Assembly (NCBI GenBank): GCA_964016985.1
Contig: OZ024835.1
Location: forward strand, 67,906,812-67,970,811
Source: Anodontia alba
Taxonomy: Eukaryota; Mollusca; Bivalvia; Lucinida; Lucinidae
DNA: 64,000 bases
Direction of reading: 5' to 3'
Position numbers and translations under genes: made by a program. Positions 1 to 9,264 of the stretch are shown here, in pieces; position 1 is the first letter of the stretch; each line of letters begins with the position of its first letter. The notes beneath the pieces are model-generated. The model was not told the origin of the DNA and searched no databases. It saw only the letters and a program-made list of their open reading frames with translations.

Positions 1-164
1 TCATCACCAGGATACGTCCAATGTACAATTTAAGCATGGCAGTCGGAAATCAAAGTACTGACCGCACTAATGGGTCGATTGTCTCTGAGAGTAAGCTGGG
101 AAATGATCCTGAACGGGACTTAAGACTGTTCATCTAACCCTTAACTTCCAGTAATTTAAGCACA

Positions 165-228
165 GTGCAGACCCTGATCAGACGCCGCGTTCTGCGGCGT
201 TCTGATCTGGGTCTGCACTGTTTGCCAA
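165..228. repeat. 'AGTGCAGACC' foldback hairpin (family H)
   Basis: A short near-perfect inverted repeat, with arms CAGTGCAGACC...CAGATCAGAACGCCGC and its complement. The same hairpin recurs more than fifteen times in the window, usually at the centre of larger inverted-repeat elements. Apart from this, bases 1-510 hold nothing I can assign. Confidence 0.75.
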
Positions 229-512
229 GATCTCAGTCCAGGTTTTACAGATAACCCTCTTTACACGGCACTCTGACGTCACAGTCATAAGAATAGCGCC
301 GCTATAAATAACCGTTACCTGGATATGGTACAAACGCGCGGTTTGATTCCATTGGTCAATGGTTTTCACTTGGACAACATTAGACTCTAACAATCGATCC
401 AAAAACAGCGTTCCACATGAGACCGGTATTCTTTCACCTGCAGGTAATACCTGTTTACGCAGTCAGTCTGTACTTATAGATATTATAATAATAAGGTCCA
501 AGCAAACGGTCA

Positions 513-745
513 CATCACGAAAATTTGACCCCCTTAAATCCCACTTTTATACAATAAAACTGGGGTTTAAAGGGGTATACATTATTTTTGTTATTTCTGC
601 TCAAAAACATAGATTGAGTGTACTCGTTATAACCGCCACAATCTATGTTTTGAGCAGAAATTTAAAAATAGAATTTTTATCTGAAAACTTTCAGTTTTTG
701 GTGATGAAATTTTTAATATATTTAAATAGTCGAGTTTTCGTAATG
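513..745 (+). mobile_element. Degenerate copy of the 278-bp MITE family A
   Basis: It begins CATCACGAAAA and ends GTTTTCGTAATG. Inside are the family's marker blocks: 'TTTGACCCCCTTAAA', 'ACTGGGGTTTA', and a central 'TCAAAAACATAGATTG' arm with its complement. The centre is eroded, so this is the oldest-looking of seven copies in the window. Open frames across it are accidental. Confidence 0.75.
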
Positions 746-780
746 AATTTGGTCGGCCTATACATTAAACTAAATGGATG

Positions 781-849
781 TTTCTTTCTTTCTTTCTGTC
801 ATTATTTCTTTCTCTTTTTTCTTTCTTTCTTTCTTTCTTTCTTTCTTTC
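781..849. repeat. (CTTT)n microsatellite
   Basis: An interrupted CTTT/TTTC simple repeat about 70 bp long. From here to 1090 I see only AT-rich unique sequence. Confidence 0.9.
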
Positions 850-1096
850 ACAGTAACTGTAATACGTAAGTGTGACTTCTAATTCAAAACAAAGTGGGAG
901 TAGAGTCAGCTTAATTTTATCTTCACCAAAATAGCTGATACATCAAATACCAACAGTTTTAAATCACACTCTGTCTCAATTGCTTACTAATCAAAATCTT
1001 ACTCATTTCTCATATCATATGGTGAAATAGACTTAGTGTACATAGCTTAAGATAAAAGGGTATCAATATAACTATTTTTGTCTTATTTTTTCAAAA

Positions 1097-1157
1097 AAAA
1101 AAAGTTTTGGCTACTCATTAGAAGCTTTTTCTTAAAATGTTGTTGGTACTCGTTAGA
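1097..1157. repeat. Left part of a ~39-bp tandem array interrupted by the LINE
   Basis: Units begin TACTCATTAGAAG and run through a T-rich stretch to '...ATGTTGTTGG'. The array stops at TGGTACTCGTTAGA (1144-1157) and resumes in register at 7600 with the same 14 bases. This marks the LINE insertion point. The unit is one arm of the palindrome used by the family B foldback elements. Confidence 0.8.
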
Positions 1158-1329
1158 TGGATGGATATTTTGTTTATAGACGCTCTCAACCCTAAAAGGG
1201 CATATAGCGTCTAATAAGATGAATATTATATGATGATTTTATTTAATGAGAAATTAAAAATATCTAGGATTGATGAGTTCATTTTAAGAAAGATAAAGTA
1301 TCAATGATTTTATGTTATTAAAATACAGA

Positions 1330-2189
1330 TCATATTTTATTAAAAAGTCCGATCTCTTTCAGAAAATCGAGTATTTTTTGAGTTGGCATATTAAAAAGTT
1401 CCTTTATATTTTTTACATTAAAATACTTTGTGCGAATATAATTAAATTCAGCACAAGTGACAAGAAAATGTTTGACCGTAAAAGGTTCGTTACAAGGAAT
1501 GCAGAATGGAGCTTGTTCATTGTTTAAAATATAAGAATGAGTAATTCTAGTGTGTCCAAGTCTACATCTCGTGATTTTTGTTTGTTCTTTTCTGCTGAGA
1601 TTAGAGAATGTGCATTTGCTGTTAAAATTTGGTTTGATTTCATTTAATTTATTATAGGTTTGTGTTTCCCAAACAGACTGACATTTGTTGTTGATGTATT
1701 GACAGACGTTTGATTTAAAGTCGGAGTGAGGAATTTTGAAATTGGTTATTACTAAGGATAATGCAGATTTGGCTTCTGAATCTGCTAATTCATTTCCACG
1801 AATATTAACGTGGCTGGGAAGCCAACAAAATACAATTTCTTTTGAAGCGGAAAGATAATAATATTTTTTAAGAATTTGCTGAATTAATGGGTTTCTATGG
1901 TGTAAATCTTTAAGAGATTTTAATACAGAAAGAGAATCTGAATAAATGATAAACTGTTTTTCAGACTGATCTCTGATATGGTAAAGTGCAATATCTATTG
2001 CCTTGGCTTCGGCGGTAAAAATGGAGCTATTATCAGGTAATCTGATACTGTCAGTAAAATTTGGACTAATAACAGAACAAGCAACTTTCTCATCTTGTTT
2101 CGAACCATCTGTATAAATTGACAGGTAATGTTTATAATTTGATTTGATTTCTAAAAATTCATTCTTAAAAATATGCGACTCGACTTCTG
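1330..2189 (-). CDS. LINE ORF2 C-terminal part: RNase H and CCHC knuckle (frameshifted from the RT)
   Basis: This frame is open from the poly-A run at 2190-2198 to a TGA at 1330-1332. It encodes a type I RNase H domain: the first Asp in 'YTDGSK', the Glu in 'TAEAKAIDIAL', the second Asp in 'YSDSLS' and the last Asp in 'GNELADSEAK', preceded by 'CWLPSHVNIRGNE'. Near the C-terminus 'CIPC...HFLVTC' forms a CCHC zinc knuckle typical of I/Jockey-type ORF2 ends. All four acidic catalytic residues are present. The domain is in a different frame from the RT only because of a one-base length change in the nine-base T run (plus strand 2190-2198). Its role would be to degrade the RNA strand of the RNA-DNA hybrid during reverse transcription. 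Confidence 0.85.
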
Positions 2190-5100
2190 TTTTTTTTTAT
2201 TTTTATGAAGGTCTAAAATAATCTTTGGAGGGTTTAACGTCCATGGCTCTTTTGATGGAAAAGAAAAATGCTGAACATTTTTAATATTGATATTGGCCCT
2301 TTCAAGTAACGGTTGTATTCTCAGGCCTAGGGGTTTAATAGCCGTTGGTTTGTTGTTGTAAAATCTTTCATATTTAGGATTAAAAACACAATCATAGGCT
2401 GAATTACGTGGATTGGCGGCTAATTTAGTAACATATTGAAGAGACAATTTCTCTCTTCTTATATACAATGATGGTTCATTTGATTCAGCGTATAAACTTT
2501 CGACGGGGGAAGTACGAAAAGCCCCTAGAGCCAGACGTAAACCTTGGTGATGAATAGTATCCAAAGATTTCAAATAAGATTTTCTTGCGGATCCATAAAC
2601 TATGGATCCATAATCCAATTTAGATCTAATTAAAGATCTATAGAGATTTAAAAGAACAGTACGATCTCCTCCCCAGTCGGAACTGGAGAGAACTTTAAGA
2701 ATATCAAGAGCTTTTAAACATTTAGCTTTTAAAGCTTTGATGTGTGGTATAAAAGATAATTTGTTATCGAACAAAAGACCCAGGAATTTTGCTTCACTGA
2801 CGACTGGAATTGGACTACCGTATATGGTGAGATGAGGATCTAAATGTAGCTGACGTATCTGACAAAAATGAACGCATTGAGTTTTTGTTTTTGAAAATTT
2901 GAAACCATTTTCTGTTGCCCAATCTTCTATATTGTTTAAACATCGTTGTAGTTTGAATTCAATGGTTTCCATATTTTTCGATCTAATAAATATTCCAAAA
3001 TCGTCAACAAAAAGTGAACAATCAAGGTCTTTCACACATTTAACAATATCGTTAATTTTAATGCCAAACAAGGTAGGTGATAAAATGCTTCCCTGTGGTA
3101 CACCTTGTTCTTGTTTAAATATGTCCGATAACGTATTACCTATTCGAACATTAAATGTTCGATCTGATAAAAAGTTTTGAATAAAAAGTGGTAATCGGCC
3201 TTTAAGGCCTAATTTATGTAAATCTTTCATGATGCCATGTTTCCATGTAGTATCGTAAGCTTTTTCTAAGTCAAAAAATACAGCTACGACATGTTCTTTT
3301 TTAACAAAGGTATCACGAATAAAAGATTCCAAACGAATCAAATGATCGTTTGTACAGTTATTTTTTCTGAATCCAGCTTGATATTTTGTTATAAGCTGGT
3401 TTGATTCTAAGAACCAAACCAGTCTATCATTAATCATTCTCTCCATTGTTTTACACAAACAACTTGTCAAAGCAATAGGTCTATAGTTAGTAGCTTCAGT
3501 ATGATCTTTATTTGGTTTTGGTATAGGTATAATCGTTGCTTTACTCCAGTCTTTTGGAAATTTTCCAGTGATCCAAATATCATTTAAAATATTTAATAAA
3601 GTTTTTAAAGCGTTATCGGGTAAATGTTTAAGAATTTGATAATGGATGTCATCAGGACCAGCAGCTGTATCGTGAGATTTATTAAGAGCATCTGATAATT
3701 CTGAAGCTGTGAATGGTACATTATATCTTTCATGATTTAGTGACGTAAAATTTAGATGCTCTTTCTCTTGTTCCTGTTTTATGTTTTGAAAGGTTTCGGA
3801 ATAATTTGCACTAGAAGAGTTTTTCTGAAAATTCTCTCCTAGTGCATTGGAAATATCTTTAGTCGTTGAGCATATATTTCCATTTGATTTAATATGGACA
3901 TGCTTGTTATTTTTATTTTTGCCAGTAATTTTTCGAATCATGTCCCATATTTTCTTTGCTGGAGTTCTAGAATTAAGTTTGGAGACGTATTGCTGCCAAG
4001 ATGTTCTTTTAGCCGTTTTTATTGTCTTGCGAGCTTTTGCTCGCATTTGTTTGGCATGGATTAGATTTTCTTTTGTTGGCTGCCTATTGAACTTTCGTAA
4101 GGCAGATTTTCTTTTATTTATTGAATTTTTTACATCTTTATTAAACCAAGGTCTATTTCTTTTTGAACGTGTCGAGGACTTTGGAATACATTTTTCGGCT
4201 ACATGAATTAATGTATCAGTAAAAGCTTGTATATCATCTGCTGTTTTAAACATTTCAGGATTTAATTTTTCATTACATAGCTCCATAAAATTCTCCCAGT
4301 TTGCTTTATTGAAATTCCATCGGGAATGATGGTCTTCATTTGTCGATTCAATTTCTTCAATTTTAATTGGAAAATGATCGCTCCCATGAAGGTCATCTAA
4401 AACTGACCAATCAAAATCTAAGTAAATATTTGGAGAGCATATAGACAAATCTAAAGCAAAGTAATTTCTTGTAGGAGAATGAAGATAAGTTGGTTGTTTA
4501 TCGTTAAATAAACATAAATCATTTTCTGCAATAAAATTTTCTATTATTTCTCCTTTGTCATTTGTATCCAGACAACCCCATAGTTTGCTGTGACTATTAA
4601 AGTCACCTAATAATAAATAAGGACGAGGTAACTGGTTTATAAGATTTTCTAAATCGTGTTTAGAAAATTTACAGTGTGGAGGAAGATATAGAGAACAAAT
4701 TGTTATGGATTTAGACAGAGTGACATTTACAGCAACAGCTTGTAAATTACTATTTATATCTATCTGTCTATGAGGAACATTTGATTTTACAAGGATAGAT
4801 GAACCTCCTGAGGCTTTCTGATTTTCAGTTGCGATATGATTATATAAACTATAATTTTTAAAATTAATATTATCTGTATTTTTTAAAAAGGTTTCCTGGA
4901 GACAAAAGACAGTCGGAGAAAGTAGTGTTGTTAAAATTAAAATTTCGTTATAATTTGCTTTTAGTCCTCGACAGTTCCACTGAATAATTGATTTTTTATC
5001 CATGATAAATGGAGAGATGATTTGAAAATAAGGAACTTCATCCTTTTGTTTTCTCTGAGACTGTGAGAACATGGAGGAGTCAGTCTCTAACTCCATGGTC

Positions 5101-5495
5101 TCAAGGGAATCGAACCGATTGACCAACTTGATCGGATCGGCCGACGCCCCTTTACTATATGGATTTGGTTCTTTATCTTTATCTTTTTCTTTTCCATTTT
5201 TTCCTTTCTGGTCAGCTGTCCTGGACCTGGATCTCTGTTGTGATCCACTTGTTTTAGTCGGCTGTGTTTGTGAACTGTTTTGAGATTTTGTTGGTGGTCT
5301 AGACTGATGAGTAGATGTGGGTTTAGGTTTAGGTTTTACAGTAGGAGTAATAACTTTTGAATTTGCTTTGATGACAGAATCTTTTTCGTTAAACTGGGTA
5401 GAAATTTCTTTGGTTTCAGGTTTAGTGTTTAGGGATTGAACAACTTTTGCAAAGGTAATTTCAGGTTGATTTTCTTGTATTTTTTTGGCTTCCAA
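2151..5495 (-). CDS. LINE ORF2: apurinic-type endonuclease and reverse transcriptase
   Basis: This open frame has 1,114 codons. Residues 1-~160 are low-complexity (Lys/Pro/Ser/Gln-rich) and really belong to the end of the gag-like protein. A likely ORF2 start is Met165 (ATG at 5003), directly before 'SIIQWNCRGLKANYNE', the first endonuclease motif. Other endonuclease motifs are 'LQETFL', 'LLLGDFNSHSKLWG' (295-308) and 'GSDHFPI' (371-377). The RT spans about 610-880: 'GPDDIHYQILKHLP', 'NYRPIALTS', catalytic Asp742 in 'FFDLEKAYDTTW', 'GVPQGSILSPTLF' (798-810), and the active site 'FVDD' (829-832), a variant of the usual YADD box. The frame then ends early at 2151 because of the poly-A slip; the true protein continues into RNase H. 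It nicks the target and primes cDNA synthesis from LINE RNA. Confidence 0.9.
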   Translation of the reverse strand: MEAKKIQENQPEITFAKVVQSLNTKPETKEISTQFNEKDSVIKANSKVITPTVKPKPKPTSTHQSRPPTKSQNSSQTQPTKTSGSQQRSRSRTADQKGKNGKEKDKDKEPNPYSKGASADPIKLVNRFDSLETMELETDSSMFSQSQRKQKDEVPYFQIISPFIMDKKSIIQWNCRGLKANYNEILILTTLLSPTVFCLQETFLKNTDNINFKNYSLYNHIATENQKASGGSSILVKSNVPHRQIDINSNLQAVAVNVTLSKSITICSLYLPPHCKFSKHDLENLINQLPRPYLLLGDFNSHSKLWGCLDTNDKGEIIENFIAENDLCLFNDKQPTYLHSPTRNYFALDLSICSPNIYLDFDWSVLDDLHGSDHFPIKIEEIESTNEDHHSRWNFNKANWENFMELCNEKLNPEMFKTADDIQAFTDTLIHVAEKCIPKSSTRSKRNRPWFNKDVKNSINKRKSALRKFNRQPTKENLIHAKQMRAKARKTIKTAKRTSWQQYVSKLNSRTPAKKIWDMIRKITGKNKNNKHVHIKSNGNICSTTKDISNALGENFQKNSSSANYSETFQNIKQEQEKEHLNFTSLNHERYNVPFTASELSDALNKSHDTAAGPDDIHYQILKHLPDNALKTLLNILNDIWITGKFPKDWSKATIIPIPKPNKDHTEATNYRPIALTSCLCKTMERMINDRLVWFLESNQLITKYQAGFRKNNCTNDHLIRLESFIRDTFVKKEHVVAVFFDLEKAYDTTWKHGIMKDLHKLGLKGRLPLFIQNFLSDRTFNVRIGNTLSDIFKQEQGVPQGSILSPTLFGIKINDIVKCVKDLDCSLFVDDFGIFIRSKNMETIEFKLQRCLNNIEDWATENGFKFSKTKTQCVHFCQIRQLHLDPHLTIYGSPIPVVSEAKFLGLLFDNKLSFIPHIKALKAKCLKALDILKVLSSSDWGGDRTVLLNLYRSLIRSKLDYGSIVYGSARKSYLKSLDTIHHQGLRLALGAFRTSPVESLYAESNEPSLYIRREKLSLQYVTKLAANPRNSAYDCVFNPKYERFYNNKPTAIKPLGLRIQPLLERANINIKNVQHFSFPSKEPWTLNPPKIILDLHKNKKKQKSSRIFLRMNF

Positions 5496-6285
5496 ATAAG
5501 TGATTTTTTTGTGTAACTTTAATTTTCATGATTTCTTTCTCTTTTTTCCAAATTTCACACTGATTTGATTTTGATTGATGGTTTTTGTGACAGTTCACAC
5601 ACTTGGCTTCATTTTTACAAGCATTTGTAGAGTGATCAAAGTCACCCATACCACATTTTTCACATACTGATCCAGGTAATTCAGGACAGCCGTTTTCATG
5701 ATGTCCAAACCTCTGACAGTTGAAACACCGCAGAGGATTTGGAATGTAGACTTCAACCGGTATAATTCGGTAAAAGATTTTTAGTGATTTCGGTAAAGTT
5801 GTGGTGTTGAAAGTTAGTAAAAGTGTATTTGTTTCTATAAAGTTTCCATCTTTTTTAATTTTAAAACGTTTGCAAGCTGTTACTCCTTGAGTGTTAAGAT
5901 ATTCTGTGATATTTTCTTCGGTTTCATGTTTTAGCATCCTGTCACGGATAATACCTTTGCAACTATTGAGTGTTTTATGTTCCGTGACAGAGACATTAAT
6001 GTTAAAGAATTTTGTAATTTTCAAGAGATTATCAGTTTGAGATTTTCTGTTAGTTTCGACCAAAAGAGTTCCATTTTTTAATTTTTTTACATTTTTTGGA
6101 GTGCCTATAATTGATTCTATTTGCTTTTCTATAATGAAAGGTGACAGTGAAGTAATAGGTTTGTCCTCTTTACTCGAAATCACTAAAAATTTAGCGAAGT
6201 TCTCATTTGCTTTGAAAGTAAAAGTAGTCGGTTGCGTGTCGTCCTCCGAAGAGTCGAACGCCAGAAATCGTTTTCGAGATGCCAT
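5461..6285 (-). CDS. LINE ORF1: gag-like RNA-binding protein with three zinc knuckles
   Basis: I chose the start at 6285, the internal Met of 'MASRKRFLAFDSSEDD', over an in-frame Met at 6330, because the earlier 15 residues look like leader. The middle of the protein resembles an RRM-like gag region ('KLKNGTLLVETNRKSQTDNLLK'-type spacing; 'VEVYIPNPLRCFNCQRFGH'). The C-terminal third has three consecutive cysteine-histidine knuckles starting 'CFNCQRFGHHENGC', 'CEKCGMGDFDHSTNAC' and 'CVNCHKNHQSKSNQC'. This arrangement is typical of ORF1 in I/Jockey-group LINEs, which coats the RNA. The last ~19 codons are out of register. A one-base change in the seven-base run at 5504-5510 shifts the frame, and the natural continuation lies in the overlapping ORF2 frame from 5495. 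Confidence 0.85.
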   Translation of the reverse strand: MASRKRFLAFDSSEDDTQPTTFTFKANENFAKFLVISSKEDKPITSLSPFIIEKQIESIIGTPKNVKKLKNGTLLVETNRKSQTDNLLKITKFFNINVSVTEHKTLNSCKGIIRDRMLKHETEENITEYLNTQGVTACKRFKIKKDGNFIETNTLLLTFNTTTLPKSLKIFYRIIPVEVYIPNPLRCFNCQRFGHHENGCPELPGSVCEKCGMGDFDHSTNACKNEAKCVNCHKNHQSKSNQCEIWKKEKEIMKIKVTQKNHLFGSQKNTRKST

Positions 6286-7599
6286 GGTGATGAAATTTTT
6301 GATTCGATAGCTATGCGCCCCACCCTCCATGGAGCCCTACAAGGGGACGTTTAACAGAAATGGATCTCCTATTTCTAACGTCAAGGCTACATTGCTATTA
6401 TACTCGGTGTCAAGATCAGAGTCTTCAGCTCGGCCTCATGCTTAGATGATTTCCCACCTATTTATCTAAATTTCCATAGAAAAATTTATGAACAGTTGAG
6501 TTCATCCCCCTATCCACAGCCTCCACTCACAGAGGTTTCCGCCAAAGCCCCAATACAAGCCCACCAATTGACCCTTCAGCCGCCGCCCATTGAAACTCAC
6601 TTAAAGTTAGAGGAACATGAGAAAAATAAGCCCGGTTTGGTACCATAAAGATACGTATAAAAGAGAGAAAGAAGCTAAGAACAAGTTGTGCGCTTCTAGA
6701 GCTTGGCACGACTGAGCCGATTGATCCAGGCCGGATCTAACCCAGACCGCTCTTCTATCTGAAATAAGGGCCAAAATGATGTGTTGAAAAGCTGGAGATC
6801 CCTGGGCTTTCCTCAATCATCAGGTTCCCCTCTCCCAGCATACGAGACGCCACCCACGGCAAACAGGTGGTTCCTGTTTTAATAGGGGATTACACCCTAT
6901 CCACTACAGAAGGAAAGTGATCTGTAGATTTTATTCCCTACAGACAAGGGAGGCCGAAAACGTCTGGGAAATTGAAAGGTTATTTTTGACATACATTAGG
7001 AGATCCATATTTAAAATAAACAGTTTATTAAAGAAAGATTTATTTTGGATTCATTTTTAGGATAGTCAAACAAACAAGCTGTGTTAGATGATATGTAGCT
7101 TTCAAATGATATGTAGCTTTCATACCTTGAAAAACGTTTAGTTTTTTTTATCTAACAATATTAAATGCATCTTATTTTTTAATGTGGAGAATGCTAGAGT
7201 TCGGAAAAAATGACACAAACACAAGACAAACACATGTTAAATACAGATGAGGTTATAATCTTCGTCCCATGTGCGACCCACGGGCACAGAATGATACACA
7301 AACAAATGAAGCATGTTAGTAACATGAGATAGGAAAGGTTTAAAAGGATAGATCTCGCGAAATTTGTTTTTTTTCCAATTTAAGATGCATTTCAATAAAT
7401 GTAATTTTATAGTCTGGAATTATACCGGTTGAACGGACGGTTGCTCTGTTATGTTAGGGGTTTTACCCAACTGCCACAGAAGCGGAAGGCAGCCACCTAT
7501 TTCGAGGGCCCGGGTGGTCACGGGCGGCCTCTTTTAGCCGGCTCGTACGTCACGCAGAGGGTACGTCTGGCCTATTCTAAGCCCGGGACCAGCACGGGA
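6286..7599 (-). other. Presumed LINE 5' leader / promoter region
   Basis: This is about 1.3 kb between ORF1 and the inferred 5' end, with no coding potential I believe. The outermost ~170 bp (7430-7599) are GC-rich (GGGCCCGGG, CGGCCTC, GCCCGGGACC), unlike the AT-rich stretch at 6960-7420. They could be an internal RNA polymerase II promoter, as expected for a LINE that must carry its own. It is also possible that 6960-7420 is a later insertion. The ORFs at 6527-6816 appear to be chance. Confidence 0.5.
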
Positions 7600-7900
7600 T
7601 GGTACTCGTTAGAAGTTTTTACTTCAGAAAACATGTTGTGGGTACTCATTGGAAGTATTTTCTTCGGAAAACATGTATGTACTCATTAGTAGTTTTTTCT
7701 TTAGAAAACATAATGTGGGTACTCATTAGAAGCGCCTTGTAAATGCGCTTTTAATGAGTACCCACTTTTTTTTGTGAAAAACAGAAATGAGAATAAATTA
7801 TGTTTGTTAAAACAGTGGCTTAGAAGGCTTTTCTTCAGAAAACAATGTGGGTACTCATTAGAAGTGACTTGTAGAAGTGCCTTTTTTTTTTTTTTTTTTT
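7600..7900. repeat. Right part of the ~39-bp tandem array, ending in a family B type hairpin
   Basis: Further units, each starting TACTCRTTRGAAG and each followed by a 'TTCAGAAAACATG'-like block. They lead into a hairpin 'GGTACTCATTAGAAGCGCC...GCGCTTTTAATGAGTACCC' (about 7711-7772) and one more partial unit with a poly-T run near 7880-7907. Confidence 0.75.
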
Positions 7901-7999
7901 TTTTTTTGGAAAAGGAGAAATAAAAATATTTTTTTTTATTTGTTAAAACATGGGCTTATCTAGAGCTGTGACTTCTATTTATGACAAATGATGATCCAT

Positions 8000-8226
8000 A
8001 ACGTCAGAAAACGTACCTTCTGACATGTGCGTCCAAAGAAGACTCAAATCAGCCTGCGCATCTACGCTGTCTGACCAGAGCCTTCGTTGTCGGTATGAGG
8101 AAACTTTGCATCTTTGCCCATCATTAATGCGTCCAGTGAAGATTCTGATCAGACTGCGTGGATGCGCAGGCTGATCTGAATCTTTGCTAGGCGCAAATGT
8201 ACGAAGGTATGTTTTCTTAGCGTTAC
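8000..8226. mobile_element. MITE of the 'ACATGTGCG' family (family P)
   Basis: Terminal inverted repeats of ~17 bp: ACGTCAGAAAACGTACC at the left, and the complement of GGTATGTTTTCTTAGCGT at the right. The interior has paired blocks 'CAAATCAGCCTGCGCATC' and 'GATGCGCAGGCTGATCTGA'. Relatives lie near 14625-14790, 20430-20610, 24110-24200, 29400-29520, 34065-34265, 41090-41200 and 53090-53290. It ends a few bases beyond the stop codon of the secreted-protein gene. Confidence 0.75.
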
Positions 8227-8229
8227 GGT

Positions 8230-8697
8230 TCAAATACCATTATCTGAGTACGGCACATTTACGACCATGCCCACTGACACAGAGAAGTCCTTGTCACGGA
8301 CTAGATTTCCGTTTATATCCAGCCCCGTGTTGTCGATCTCTTCCCCAGGTTTGGCATTCTTCAGTTTTGTCTTTCTCTGTATTACTCCAAGTGACTGTCG
8401 TTTGTTCCGTTGCTTTCGACTGTCGAGCATTCTTGCTGCTACAGATAACCCAACACCAGTACTCAGGACTTCCGTTCCTGCTGCAGGCAGGTTGTGACTT
8501 TTACCCAGAATTCCGTCATCTATTATAGATAAGTCGCGGCTTTTACTCCGAATTCTCGTTCCTGTTACTGGTAAGCGCCTGGGTTTACCAAACATCGCCG
8601 GTCCTGCCATAGATAATCCTCGGCTTATACAATGAACATCTATGACCTTAAAGCTACCGGGTGTGACATTATCGATGATCATACGGACTGGGGAACC
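8230..8697 (-). CDS. Exon 2 of a predicted secreted repeat protein
   Basis: The exon starts after a good acceptor (minus strand CTCTGTTTCAG|GG) and stays open for 155 codons to a TGA at 8230-8232. It joins exon 1 (14217-14444) in phase 0. The first ~30 residues ('GSPVRMIIDNVTPGSFKVID' then VHC) continue the globular part begun in exon 1. Then come five 14-residue repeats, each with the pattern x-R-x-L-[S/P]-x-x-G-x-x-[M/I/V]-x-x-[K/T]. Examples are 'PRRLPVTGTRIRSK', 'SRDLSIIDDGILGK' and 'SHNLPAAGTEVLST'. The 42-bp DNA repeat is visible beneath them. A basic stretch ('SRKQRNKRQS', a possible furin-like site) and a more acidic tail follow. I do not recognise the family. A short open intron-retained reading cannot be excluded, but phase match, acceptor and repeat conservation favour a real exon. 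Confidence 0.55.
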   Translation of the reverse strand, partial: GSPVRMIIDNVTPGSFKVIDVHCISRGLSMAGPAMFGKPRRLPVTGTRIRSKSRDLSIIDDGILGKSHNLPAAGTEVLSTGVGLSVAARMLDSRKQRNKRQSLGVIQRKTKLKNAKPGEEIDNTGLDINGNLVRDKDFSVSVGMVVNVPYSDNGI

Positions 8698-8867
8698 CTG
8701 AAACAGAGCATCAACACAGATCACTGACTGATGGATTCATAATTAACCCATTAAAGACTGAATAAACTCCCCCAATCTATAAACTGGAAGAGTCCATTAT
8801 CGATTTAGGCATGACAAGCTATATGATATAGATATTCCAAAAGAAAAATGGTTGAACTATTTGCAAA

Positions 8868-8930
8868 CAGTGGAGACCTGATCAGACGCCGCGTTCTGCG
8901 GCATCTGATCTGGGTCAGCACTGTTTGCAA
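8868..8930. repeat. Family H hairpin
   Basis: Inverted repeat 'CAAACAGTGGAGACCTGAT' ... 'ATCTGGGTCAGCACTGTTTG' around GACGCCGCGTTCTGCGGC. It lies just upstream of the T/G tract, in the intron of the predicted secreted-protein gene. Confidence 0.8.
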
Positions 8931-9074
8931 GTTACCCGTTTAGGGGTCTCCAGTCTATCTATCTATCTTCAGATTTTTAACGTAGCCGGGCAACTGAGTC
9001 ACATAGGGGCTACGCCGTCTCCAGTCTTCAATGGATTAACGTTTAAACCGCTAATCACAACTGCATTTGCGACA

Positions 9075-9264
9075 TTTTGCTTTTTTCTGTTTTTTGTTGT
9101 TGTTTTTTTTTTTGTTGTTGTTGTTGTTTTTTTTGTTTTTTGTTTTTTTTTTGTGTGTTTTTTTTTTGTTTTTGTTTTTTTGTTTTTTTTTTGTTTTTTT
9201 TTTTTGTTTTTTTGTTTGTTTTTGTTGTTTGTTTTTTTGTTGTTGTTTTTTTTTTTTTTTTTTT
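9075..9264. repeat. ~190-bp T/G-only low-complexity tract
   Basis: Almost pure T runs punctuated by single G or TTG on the plus strand, with very few C and almost no A. The ORFs of Phe/Val/Leu (plus) and Lys/Asn (minus) across it are artefacts of composition. Confidence 0.95.

Larger units (their letters stand above)
1158..7599 (-). mobile_element. Full-length I-superfamily LINE (non-LTR retrotransposon)
   Basis: A 6.4-kb element read on the minus strand: long 5' leader, gag-like ORF1 with three zinc knuckles, endonuclease, reverse transcriptase, RNase H, terminal CCHC knuckle, short 3' UTR, and a tail containing ATCCATCCA. Endonuclease plus RT plus RNase H places it in the I superfamily (I, Nimb, Ingi and relatives); I cannot name the clade with certainty. 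The 14-base duplication TGGTACTCGTTAGA lies at 1144-1157 and 7600-7613, and the split array resumes in phase. This argues for one target-primed insertion of a complete copy. The 5' boundary is inferred from that duplication alone. The 3' UTR near 1160-1220 carries a short hairpin (AGACGCTATATGCCC...GAGCGTCTATA). Confidence 0.85.

Noticed and set aside
3847..4206. Plus-strand ORFs within the LINE (also 2899-3180 and 5071-5283)
   Set aside because: They are antisense shadows of ORF2, whose domains are unambiguous.
8184..8528. Plus-strand ORFs opposite exon 2 (8184-8528, 8267-8497)
   Set aside because: Antisense to the predicted exon; no signal peptide, motif or splice sites of their own. The 14-residue periodicity reads sensibly only on the minus strand.
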